From: SIG78 sp045635745
GTDB lineage: Bacteria > Verrucomicrobiota > Lentisphaeria > Victivallales > Victivallaceae
NCBI GenBank assembly: GCA_045635745.1
Contig: JAZTWG010000018.1
Coordinates: 124,001-188,000 of the forward strand
Direction: 5' to 3'
DNA: 64,000 nt
In this document: positions 34,210-41,924 of the stretch, piece by piece
How the letters are laid out: the number at the start of each line of letters is the position of its first letter
Position numbering within the stretch: position 1 is the stretch's first letter
The notes under the pieces: model-generated
Seen by the model: the letters and a program-made list of their open reading frames with translations, nothing else
Database searches by the model: none
What the model was told of the DNA's origin: nothing
Translations under genes and position numbers: made by a program

Positions 34210-34662
34210 TCAGATACGGCGGCGCTTGGGAGGACGGCAACCGTTGTGCGGAACCGGAGTGATGTCCTTAATGACACTGATCTCCATACCGGCAGCAACA
34301 ATACCGCGAACCGCAGATTCGCGACCGGCACCGGTACCCTTGATACGGACTTCCACTTCCTTCATGCCCAACAGCTGCGCTTTTTTGGCGGCGTCGCCGG
34401 CAATGACCTGCGCGGCATACGCAGTGCTCTTACGGGAGCCCTTGAAGCCGTTCTTGCCGCCGGTTGACCAGCAGATAACATTACCGTGCAAGTCGGTAAT
34501 GGTGACTTTGGTGTTGTTGAACGTGCTCAGCACATAAACGATACCAGCCGGAATATAGCGGCCGCTCTTACTGCGCTGCTTGACATCCTTTACTGCGGTT
34601 TCGGCAGCTGCTTCCACTGCGGGAGCGGCGTTCTCAACCTGAGTATTCAATTCTTCAGCCAT
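34210..34662 (-). CDS. rpsK: Ribosomal protein uS11
   Basis: The 150-residue product has the S11 core from ~33 on: GIVYVLSTFNNTKVTITDLHGN, KGSRKSTAYAAQ and VIKDITPVPHNGCRPPKRRRI. It carries an extra ~30-residue Ala/Glu-rich N-terminal extension (AEELNTQVENAAPAVEAAAE) that typical S11 (~129 aa) lacks. The longer frame from 34701 is discarded since ATG at 34662 has CAGGAT upstream. Confidence 0.95.
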   Translation of the reverse strand: MAEELNTQVENAAPAVEAAAETAVKDVKQRSKSGRYIPAGIVYVLSTFNNTKVTITDLHGNVICWSTGGKNGFKGSRKSTAYAAQVIAGDAAKKAQLLGMKEVEVRIKGTGAGRESAVRGIVAAGMEISVIKDITPVPHNGCRPPKRRRI

Positions 34663-34772
34663 GATCCTGAAAATTTCCTTCGATATTTGACTAACATTCA
34701 CGTGCGCCTGTTCCCTCTCCGGGGAAACTTTACCTGATTTAAGCGCACTTGCTCCATTCCGCGTTCAGCGGA

Positions 34773-35165
34773 TTACTTCGCCAAACGACGTGCAGTTTTA
34801 TCGCGGATAGCACCGACAGTCGCGCGCTTACCTTTGCGGGTACGGGCGTTGGTCTTGGTCCGCTGACCGTGCACCGGCAGATGACGGCGGTGACGGATAC
34901 CGCGGTAGCAGTTGATCTGCTGAAGACGGCGGATATCGGCCATTATTTGACGGCGCAAATCACCTTCCACCATGATTTCATTCTGAAGCATGACGGTGAT
35001 TGCTGCAATGTGTTCGTCTGTGAGATCCTTGGCACGGAGGTCAGGATCGATGTTGAGTTTGGTTACAATCTGCTTGGCGATCGCAGGACCGATACCATAA
35101 AGGTAACGCAAAGCAAATTCGACTTTTTTATTGCCGGGGATGTCAACCCCAATGATACGAGGCAT
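34773..35165 (-). CDS. rpsM: Ribosomal protein uS13
   Basis: The 130-residue small-subunit head protein begins PRIIGVDIPGNKKVEFALRY, then LYGIGPAIAKQI, and ends with the basic CYRGIRHRRHLPVHGQRTKT and GKRATVGA tail. Length is slightly above the usual ~120. It lies 35 bases after rpmJ. Confidence 0.97.
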   Translation of the reverse strand: MPRIIGVDIPGNKKVEFALRYLYGIGPAIAKQIVTKLNIDPDLRAKDLTDEHIAAITVMLQNEIMVEGDLRRQIMADIRRLQQINCYRGIRHRRHLPVHGQRTKTNARTRKGKRATVGAIRDKTARRLAK

Positions 35166-35200
35166 AATCTCTTATTCCTTACATTTCAATCGGTTGTACT

Positions 35201-35317
35201 TCAGCCCTGACGCTGTTTGTGACGGGGATTGCGGGAGCAGATCACATAGATCACACCCCGGCGTTTTACCACCTGGCAGTATTCGCATCTGCGCTTTACC
35301 GACGCTCTCACTTTCAT
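35201..35317 (-). CDS. rpmJ: Ribosomal protein bL36 (zinc-binding form)
   Basis: This 38-residue protein begins MKVRASVKRRCEYCQVVKRR and continues GVIYVICSRNPRHKQRQG. Cys11, Cys14, Cys27 and His33 form the zinc site, the C+ type that is replaced by a Cys-free form in zinc-starved cells. The gene is complete, with GGAG upstream (AATGGAGATTTTCACT before the ATG). It is the first gene of the operon. Confidence 0.93.
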   Translation of the reverse strand: MKVRASVKRRCEYCQVVKRRGVIYVICSRNPRHKQRQG

Positions 35318-35504
35318 AGTGAAAATCTCCATTTTTTGCGAAAATTAAGCGACAACAAAACCCCGACTGCACCTCACCCTCTGCAAATTACACCCTTTCG
35401 AGGTGGTTCGCTTCCGGCCCGGCGGTCGGCGTTCAACTTGCTCAACGGTTGGTCACGAGCGGTGGAAAGTTGTCGATATGACAACCGGAACAAGCACGGA
35501 GCAT

Positions 35505-35532
35505 AATATAACACACAACAAAAATTTTGCAA
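35505..35532 (-). promoter_or_regulatory. Promoter of the rpmJ-rpsM-rpsK-rpoA-rplQ operon
   Basis: On the minus strand TTGCAA (35527-35532) and TATATT (35505-35510) are 16 bp apart. This places the start ~180 bases before rpmJ, leaving a long leader (35318-35500) with several short GC-rich stems that might serve autoregulation. Confidence 0.6.
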
Positions 35533-35683
35533 ATTTGCATTTTAAAGTTTTTCCAAAATTATCTACAGCCAAGCTTTTTACGGCGTATCTCGGGTCAGCA
35601 GCGCAGATGACACTCCGAAGAAATATGAGGCAGTGTGGAGTATCGCACACCGGACTTCACTCTGCCAATATTTTTAACTAAAA

Positions 35684-35926
35684 GCTCTGTTCCCAATATT
35701 GGTTGATATGCAATATTTATCGTATACAGCTGGTGCTGCAGCCGGAGAGGCTTCGCGGAACTTTTCCGTCCGGTTTGCCGGAATTCATCCGGCAAACTGC
35801 CCTCACATCCGTTACGTACCTTGCCACGGCGTAATTCAATGAAGACGGGCGCTGACCGCGCTTTGCGGCGTACGCCGCATGTCCTGTGGGTAAACGACAT
35901 TTTATCAACTGATATCGGAACAGAGC
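35684..35926. mobile_element. MITE-like element with ~24-bp terminal inverted repeats
   Basis: The left end (35684-35708) starts GCTCTGTTCC and ends GTTGATA. The right end (35903-35926) is its reverse complement with about 3 mismatches and one gap. The 243-bp body has no transposase and only short non-conserved frames. It lies in the 703-base spacer between the ribosomal operon and creD. No clear target-site duplication is seen. The right end reaches to within 95 bases of the creD start and may shape its promoter. Confidence 0.6.
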
Positions 35927-36020
35927 GTGATTAAAAATGCTTGCATTTTTAATATTCATATGCTATAATATCATATCAAAAAATATTATATCAAAACCTT
36001 TCACTCCGGGAGCATTTCTT

Positions 36021-37394
36021 ATGACCTACAACAGCTTTCCTGATACATCCGCAGCAGATTTTTTCCAGAAAATGCGGGGCTCTTTTACCGCTAAAATAAT
36101 TATGATCGGATTGGTGGTTCTGCTCTGCCAGATCCCGGTGCTGATGGTCGACGGATTGATTTCCAAACGGCAGAATCTGGCCCGGAGTGTAGAACAGGAG
36201 ATCGCTTCAAAATGGGGTTACCGGCAGAAAGTTTCGGGGCCGCTGCTGGCCATCCCAATGAGCCGGCAGGTCAAACGCATCGAAAAAGATGGTAAAAACA
36301 TCAAAGAAGTCATTTCCACCGAGCGCTCCACTTATTTTGCAGTGCCGCAAACGCTGCATATCACCGGCGAACTGAAGCCGGAAATGCGTTACCGCGGAAT
36401 CTACGAAGTTGTGCTTTACCGCTCGCATATCGCACTCAAAGGCAATATCATTTTCCCGAAAGAAATAGAAAACTGGCAGCTGTACCCGGAAAAAAGCCGC
36501 CTGATCGTGGGAATTGCCGATTTGCAGGGGCTGGCGGAGATCGAAAGCCGTTTCAACGGTCAGAAAACCGGAGTTGAGCCGGGAATAAGTGCTCATGCGC
36601 CGTTTCCGGGTGGGTTTTCCATACCTTTAAACAAAAAGGAAGACGGTAAATTTGAAATCTCTTTTTGCCTCAACGGCTGCCGTGAACTCTTATTTTCCAT
36701 GCTGGGCAGAGAGACCACACTCCAGCTGCAGAGCCAGTGGGCCTCGCCGAGTTTCTGCGGAGCTTTTCTGCCGGCCCAACGCGCCATCAAAGCAGAAGGG
36801 TTCAGCGCGGGGTGGTCGGTCAGCGAATTCAACCGCGATCTGCCGCCCTGGTGGGTCGGTGCCGCCGAAAAATTCCAGTATCCGGAAAAAAACTCCAGTT
36901 ACGGAGAAAATCATTACAACCGCTCTGCCGGGGTGGCACTCCTGAAAGTTGCCGACAGTTACATGCAGGTAAACCGCGCTGTGGAATACGCCATACTGAT
37001 ATTTATAATTGTGCTGATGGCAATGCTGATCGCCGAAAAACTTGCCAAAGTCTGGGTGCATCCTCTGCAATACTTTATTGCGGCATTGTCGCTGGTTTTG
37101 TTCTACACGCTGACCCTTGCCATCAGCGAACACAGTTCATTCGGCACAGCCTATCTGATTTCAGCGGCGGCGGTGTCGGCGCTGGGCGGATTTTACAGCG
37201 GCTTGATCTACCGCAAAGCCATGGCGGCGTTGGGGATGTTCTGCGCGGTGGCTCTGTCTTACGGAGCAATATATGTAATTTTGCAGCTGGAAGATTACGC
37301 CTTGCTCGCCGGAGCAGTAATACTCTTTATCCTGCTGGCAGTATTGATGACCTTCACCGGAAAAATCAACCGGCAGTATGAGGTGGAACAATGA
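36021..37394 (+). CDS. creD: CreD-family inner membrane protein
   Basis: This 457-residue protein has an N-terminal helix (KIIMIGLVVLLCQIPVLMVDGLI), then a ~280-residue periplasmic domain. Near the C-terminus come five to six helices, including the family signature QLEDYALLAGAVILFILLAVLM. Short motifs such as YRGIYEVVLYRS fit CreD. In E. coli CreD is a CreBC-regulated envelope protein whose loss changes colicin tolerance; its activity is unknown. The ATG at 36021 is chosen (GGGAG upstream) over a distal frame start at 35937. No creBC genes are present. Confidence 0.85.
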   Translation: MTYNSFPDTSAADFFQKMRGSFTAKIIMIGLVVLLCQIPVLMVDGLISKRQNLARSVEQEIASKWGYRQKVSGPLLAIPMSRQVKRIEKDGKNIKEVISTERSTYFAVPQTLHITGELKPEMRYRGIYEVVLYRSHIALKGNIIFPKEIENWQLYPEKSRLIVGIADLQGLAEIESRFNGQKTGVEPGISAHAPFPGGFSIPLNKKEDGKFEISFCLNGCRELLFSMLGRETTLQLQSQWASPSFCGAFLPAQRAIKAEGFSAGWSVSEFNRDLPPWWVGAAEKFQYPEKNSSYGENHYNRSAGVALLKVADSYMQVNRAVEYAILIFIIVLMAMLIAEKLAKVWVHPLQYFIAALSLVLFYTLTLAISEHSSFGTAYLISAAAVSALGGFYSGLIYRKAMAALGMFCAVALSYGAIYVILQLEDYALLAGAVILFILLAVLMTFTGKINRQYEVEQ

Positions 37395-39412
37395 AAAACT
37401 TTTTCCGTAAACTTTTCTTTTGGGACTCCCCGGCGGCGGGGGCAGGGTTCGGCGGGCTGCTTAATATCGTTTATTGCTATTGTACGGCTAATTGGGGGTG
37501 TTTGTCGGATACGCTTTTTACGGCAATGCGGGCTCCGCAGGAGTTGTTTTCAACATTGTTCCTTTATCTGGCATTACTGCTGGTGCAGTTGTTACTGCTG
37601 CTTTACAGTGAATTTTTGACTTGCCGCTTTTTCTTCCGGCAAGACCGTTTGCGTTATAAAGTGCTTTTCTGGGGGATCATTGTGCTGCACATTGCCGCCT
37701 TGGTCTGGGCTGGCGAAAAAAATGATGTAAGGCTCTTTATGGTTGCTTCCGGCGTGTTGAGCATGGTTGGCTTCAACGCTTTGTGTGTAAGAAAAAACAA
37801 TTATTACTTTTATATTGCCGCCGTTCTTCTTTGGGCAGCGGCAATGGCGGGTTTGCTGGTGCTTTTGAATTGCACCAATATTTTTGAGCTGGCTTTTGGA
37901 GAAATATGGTTGTCTCCGGATATGGGTTTGATTCCTTTAGCGTGGCGGGTGCCGGTGGTTTATACCGGGGTGGCGGCGTTTGTGCTTTCGCTTTACTGTT
38001 TGTTGCAACTCTGGGCGAAAGCTGACGGTAAAACTTTTCATGAAGTGTGGGGCGTTGGCTGTACGGTATTGGTGTTTTTGCTGGTGTTGTGTTATTTGAC
38101 TTGCACCGCTTTTGCTCTTTACGAAGAAAAACAAAGCGAAAAATTTATGCTCGCTTTGGAAAACAACTTCAAGAAAAAGATCTCTGCCGAAGCACTTGCC
38201 GCCGATTACTTCCGCAACCGGAAAGTCGATCAGAAGTTCCACGACGATTTGCAGAAAGCTCTGGAAGAGTTTTCCGGCAAAGATGGGGATTTTATGCAAA
38301 TAGAAACCGATTATAAGATCCTTGAAATCCCCAAGATGTATCAGGAGCGGTTTTTCGGTATCGAAGCCGAAAAACTTGGTAAATTCTTTGATAAAACCAT
38401 TCCCACGCCCGTTCGGGAATATTCTCAAGGCAATTTGTGGTCTATCACGCTGCCGGATTTAAGTAAAATGCGAAATGCCGCCAGGATCTTCACCTGGCAG
38501 ATGCGGCTGGCAAGCGAAATGAAAGATCACAACAAAGCTATGCTGGCGTGGCAGCGTTCCGGTAGAATAACCGAGTATCTGGAACAGGAAAAAAGCCTGA
38601 TCGGTTCGCTGGTGATGATCGCCGTGGAAAATATCCGGCTTGAGGGGCTTGAATATATGCTTGCAGCAAATATTTTAAGCGATCAGGAGTTGACGCTTAT
38701 TCAGCAATATTTGCAGAGATCCGCAGCAAAAATGCCGACTGTCAACCGCAACGCTCTTTATTTTGAAGCTGTATTCGGCAGTGATATACTTATTGGCATG
38801 GCCAAAGGCACAGTCAAACATAATGGCAAAAGAATGCACGAAGGCGTGGCAAGCTACCGCTTTCTGGTGCCGGGGTTGTGGTATTTGGGGATGAAAAACT
38901 ATTCGTCGCTTTTGAAATTTTATAACAACGAAAATCTCTGTAAGGTCGAAGAAAAAGTAAAACTAAACTCCTATAATATTTTAGCTTGTATGCTGGTGCC
39001 CGCCTTGAATAGCGGCGGTGAACGAATGCATATGTTGGAAATGCGTTATAAAGCATTTTACGCTTTGCTGGAAGCAATAAAAATCAAACGCGCAACCGGC
39101 AAATACCCGAAAAAACTGCCGCTGGCCGCCACCGATCACTTCAACGGCCACCCCCTGCAATACAAAATCGGCTCGCACGACATATTCATCAGCAGGCTCG
39201 CAGAACGGAAAAAACCCGTCCCCGGTGAATTGGTCGATTCAGATGACAAGCGCAAATATGAAGTTATTTCCGGAGAAATTCGTTCCGTTCAGGGAGTGGC
39301 AGTCTGGAGCGTGGGCAAAAACAAACTTGATGATGGCGGACTTGATGGCTTCAAACAACTTGAGGAGAAAAATGTCCGCTGCGATGATATGCGCGCGCTG
39401 TTGAGATTTTAA
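37391..39412 (+). CDS. Large membrane protein of unknown function
   Basis: This 673-residue protein has seven hydrophobic segments in the first ~245 residues, then a ~430-residue soluble part with helical composition. The C-terminus shows YALLEAIKIKRATGKYPKKL, HFNGHPLQYK and WSVGKNKLDDGG. That combination (helix, KYP, DxFxGxPLxY, SxGxxxxDDGG) is common at the C-termini of uncharacterised PVC membrane proteins. It overlaps creD by 4 bases (ATGA), so it is translationally coupled. Codon use is more A/T-rich than in neighbouring genes. Confidence 0.75.
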   Translation: MKNFFRKLFFWDSPAAGAGFGGLLNIVYCYCTANWGCLSDTLFTAMRAPQELFSTLFLYLALLLVQLLLLLYSEFLTCRFFFRQDRLRYKVLFWGIIVLHIAALVWAGEKNDVRLFMVASGVLSMVGFNALCVRKNNYYFYIAAVLLWAAAMAGLLVLLNCTNIFELAFGEIWLSPDMGLIPLAWRVPVVYTGVAAFVLSLYCLLQLWAKADGKTFHEVWGVGCTVLVFLLVLCYLTCTAFALYEEKQSEKFMLALENNFKKKISAEALAADYFRNRKVDQKFHDDLQKALEEFSGKDGDFMQIETDYKILEIPKMYQERFFGIEAEKLGKFFDKTIPTPVREYSQGNLWSITLPDLSKMRNAARIFTWQMRLASEMKDHNKAMLAWQRSGRITEYLEQEKSLIGSLVMIAVENIRLEGLEYMLAANILSDQELTLIQQYLQRSAAKMPTVNRNALYFEAVFGSDILIGMAKGTVKHNGKRMHEGVASYRFLVPGLWYLGMKNYSSLLKFYNNENLCKVEEKVKLNSYNILACMLVPALNSGGERMHMLEMRYKAFYALLEAIKIKRATGKYPKKLPLAATDHFNGHPLQYKIGSHDIFISRLAERKKPVPGELVDSDDKRKYEVISGEIRSVQGVAVWSVGKNKLDDGGLDGFKQLEEKNVRCDDMRALLRF

Positions 39413-39458
39413 AACCTCCGGCAAAACTCAACTGTTGCCAAGCGAATACCCGGCCGAG

Positions 39459-39584
39459 AAATTTTTGGAGAATATGGGAATGTATGAGAGGGCATGGAAA
39501 AAAAGGCGGCAAGACAATCTCTCATACTCTCTCATAAAATCCCAAGCCGCCATCTACCCTGTCGCCCGCGAATGCGGCGAAAAA
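39459..39584 (+). repeat. Dispersed repeat family 2, copy B
   Basis: Same family as 15575-15681. The conserved frame here reads RRQDNLSYSLIKSQAAIY and continues CGEK. A ~22-base insertion with TGTATGAGAG near the start is absent in the other copy. It lies 46 bases after the large membrane-protein gene. Confidence 0.7.
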
Positions 39585-39588
39585 AAGG

Positions 39589-39630
39589 GGTGTTGCAAAA
39601 CCTTAAAAAAGTTTGCAGCAACCTTTTTTT
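39589..39630 (+). terminator. Terminator after the creD pair
   Basis: GGTGTTGCAAAAC pairs with GTTTGCAGCAACC, with one wobble and a bulge, and is followed by T8. It lies 177 bases after the last gene and at the edge of the repeat copy. The arm again carries TGTTGCAAA. Confidence 0.65.
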
Positions 39631-39728
39631 TATTTTGTCAAACTGCAGCAGAATATTTTAGTTTTTTTCTTGCAACAGCGTGAATTTTTACAGAAAAAAT
39701 ATTGCAATTTACTTATAATAAACAAGTT

Positions 39729-39883
39729 GGGATTGCTTTTATTAAAACAATAAAAGCAATCCCTGCGAAAGTTTTTGGAAAATGGGGTTCCGCCGTCGCG
39801 CGATGCTATGGCGGGACAAGGTGGGGGAAAGAACCTTTTTTCAAAAAGGTTCTTTCCCCACAAAACAGTTTTGCAACAGCCCC
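39729..39883 (+). repeat. Dispersed two-hairpin repeat, copy 2
   Basis: Hairpin B is GGGATTGCTTTTATT (39729-39743) with a perfect 15-bp partner (39749-39763). A spacer with GTTTTTGG and GGCGGGACAAGG follows, then hairpin A (39821-39862, GGGGGAAAGAACCTTT arms) and the end TTTTGCAACAGCCCC. It is the inverted counterpart of 4871-5008. The gap to the exonuclease gene holds no other gene. Confidence 0.75.
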
Positions 39884-39924
39884 ATATATATAAGTTCGCG
39901 CATACGGCGAACGGCACAACAGCT

Positions 39925-40701
39925 TTATTTCCGGGTGGGGAAATCTCCTGCCAGAGCGTTTTTTATGATATTTTTCACATCGTCGGAAAAATCACTGCGG
40001 AGCATCCAGCGCAAAAACCCGGGATCCTCACTGGCAAGATCGCGCAGCCGTCGGCCGGAATTTTTGCCGAAATTTATCACCACTTCGTCGCCGGAAAACT
40101 TCAAGCGGCCCTCGGGATCGACAAAATCAGCATCTCGCGCGGCAGAAAATTCTGCCAGGCCGGCCATTTCCCGCGGCAGTTCCGGGTGCTTGGCCAGCTG
40201 ACCAAGCAGCACCGCCACTGTGGCATCGGTATCGGCAAGCGCACTGTGTGCATCTTCCAGATCGCCGCCGCAGAAAAACTTGTACGCCGCGGTGAGATTG
40301 CGCGGATACAAACGGCAGAAGATGTTGAATACATCGATCAGTTTACGGTCGCGCATACTCAACTCAAGGCCGCAGCGCTTGAATTCCTCCTGCAACATGG
40401 GCACATCGAACTTAACGATGTTGTATCCGGCCAGATCGCACCCGTCAAGGTAGTTATAGAGATTGTGCGCTATAACGTCAAAGGTAGGCGCATCGGCCAC
40501 ATCGGCATCGTAAATACCATGCACCGCGCTGGCTCCTGCGGGAATCGGCATACCGGGGTTGATCCGGCGAACCACTTCTTCGCGGGAGCCATCGGGCATG
40601 ACCTTGATGACCGCGATTTCTACAATACGGTCGCGGTAAGGATTGGTGCCGGTGCTTTCGATATCGAAAAACACCAGCGGCCTTTCAAGAACCAGTTCCA
40701 T
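39925..40701 (-). CDS. DnaQ-like 3'-5' exonuclease (DEDDh)
   Basis: This 258-residue protein has the DEDDh exonuclease fold: FFDIESTG (first Asp and Glu), GYNIVKFDVPM and DAHSALADTDAT (His and last Asp). The C-terminus (VINFGKNSGRRLRDLASEDPGFLRWML) is a small domain seen in exodeoxyribonuclease X-like and PolIII-epsilon-like proteins. It is not the full DNA polymerase III epsilon subunit. The frame starts 1 base after the apgM stop. Confidence 0.85.
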   Translation of the reverse strand: MELVLERPLVFFDIESTGTNPYRDRIVEIAVIKVMPDGSREEVVRRINPGMPIPAGASAVHGIYDADVADAPTFDVIAHNLYNYLDGCDLAGYNIVKFDVPMLQEEFKRCGLELSMRDRKLIDVFNIFCRLYPRNLTAAYKFFCGGDLEDAHSALADTDATVAVLLGQLAKHPELPREMAGLAEFSAARDADFVDPEGRLKFSGDEVVINFGKNSGRRLRDLASEDPGFLRWMLRSDFSDDVKNIIKNALAGDFPTRK

Positions 40702-40702
40702 T

Positions 40703-41914
40703 TTACAATCCCAGCAGCAACTTCACCAGATCGTCGCCGGCGAGTTTGCCGAGTTTGCCCTGCGGGGCAACGCTTTCGCCGTAGAATCTGATATCGTCTG
40801 CTTCAATACCGACTCCGCAAACTGCCAGCGGAACCGGTGTGGTGGTATGCTTGCGCAAGCTCAACGGAACCGGATGGTCAGGAAGAATGGCAAATCGGAC
40901 ATCTTTGCGGTCTTTGAGTGCGGCCAGCACCGGAGCAACGATCTTGCTGTCAAAGTCTTCGATCGCCTGCAGTTTGAGCTTCATATCGCCCATGTGCGAA
41001 CACTCATCAATGGCTTCCACATGGATATAGACCAGATCGTGATCTTCCAGCGCCTTGAGTGCGGCTTCCACTTTTCCGGCGTAGTTTGTATCAATGAAAC
41101 CGGTGGCCCCGGCAACTTCAATTACATCCATACCGGCGCATTTACCGATACCTTTGACCACGTCCACCGCGCTGACGATCGCACCTTTGGCACCGTTGTA
41201 ACGGGCGGCAAAGCCGTCGATAGCGGGTTTTCGGCCCGGACTCCACGGCCAGATGGCATTGGCGGGGCTTTCGCAATTTTTATTCAACGGGTGATTACGC
41301 AAAAATTCATCGGTCTTGAGCGCAAGATCTTCCAGAAATTTTTTGGTGTAAGCGGGTTCCGGTTTGCCATCCAATGCGGTCAGTTTGAGCTCGCTCACAT
41401 GGATCCCCTGCGATGAATCCGGCTTGTGATAATCCAGATTGGGCGAAAACTCTTTGCCGTGCAGCACCAGCAGATTGCGGTAGCTCACTCCGGGATAGAA
41501 CGATACTTTATCCGAGCCGAACTCTTTCTGCAAGTCTTCCATAAGAATTCTTGCCTTGGTTTCGTCCAAATGCCCTGCCGAGTAATCCAGCAGTACGCCT
41601 TCGGGCGAAACCGTGACCAGATTGCACCGCCACGCGATATCATCGGGCGCCAGTTCAATACCCTGACTTACAGCTTCGATCGGACCGCGGCCGGGATAAT
41701 TTTTTTCAGGATAAAAACCCAGCACCGACATATTTGCCACATCTGACGACGTGGGCAAGCCATCGGGCAGCGTAAAAAATGTACCGCTTGCGCCATTGGC
41801 GGCAATGCTGTCCATTGCCGGGGTGTTGGCGTATTCAACGGGCGTTTTATTGCCCAATTCGGCGATGGGCAGATCTGCCATACCGTCAGCAAGAAAAATA
41901 ACTGCTTTATTCAT
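40703..41914 (-). CDS. apgM: aPGM-family protein (phosphoglycerate mutase-like)
   Basis: The 403-residue alkaline-phosphatase-superfamily protein has FLADGMADLP, TSSDVANMSVLG (with the nucleophile Ser) and WPWSPGRKPAI. The metal ligands appear in HVEAIDECSHMGD and PDHPVP. ApgM proteins interconvert 3- and 2-phosphoglycerate without 2,3-BPG. A bacterial branch has been proposed to act as homoserine kinase instead, and the PDHPVP..HTTTPVPL pattern seems closer to that branch. An adjacent gpmI makes the alternative role more likely. ATG at 41914 is used; the TTG 3 codons upstream is not. Confidence 0.8.
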   Translation of the reverse strand: MNKAVIFLADGMADLPIAELGNKTPVEYANTPAMDSIAANGASGTFFTLPDGLPTSSDVANMSVLGFYPEKNYPGRGPIEAVSQGIELAPDDIAWRCNLVTVSPEGVLLDYSAGHLDETKARILMEDLQKEFGSDKVSFYPGVSYRNLLVLHGKEFSPNLDYHKPDSSQGIHVSELKLTALDGKPEPAYTKKFLEDLALKTDEFLRNHPLNKNCESPANAIWPWSPGRKPAIDGFAARYNGAKGAIVSAVDVVKGIGKCAGMDVIEVAGATGFIDTNYAGKVEAALKALEDHDLVYIHVEAIDECSHMGDMKLKLQAIEDFDSKIVAPVLAALKDRKDVRFAILPDHPVPLSLRKHTTTPVPLAVCGVGIEADDIRFYGESVAPQGKLGKLAGDDLVKLLLGL

Positions 41915-41924
41915 AACAACCAAT

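Noticed and set aside
35595..35959. Two minus-strand frames of 80-101 codons over the MITE-like element
   Set aside because: No Shine-Dalgarno, low-complexity composition, and they extend through the inverted-repeat ends.
37391..39412. Horizontal transfer of the A/T-richer unknown membrane-protein gene
   Set aside because: The difference is mild and it overlaps creD in a coupled arrangement, so a recent acquisition is not supported.
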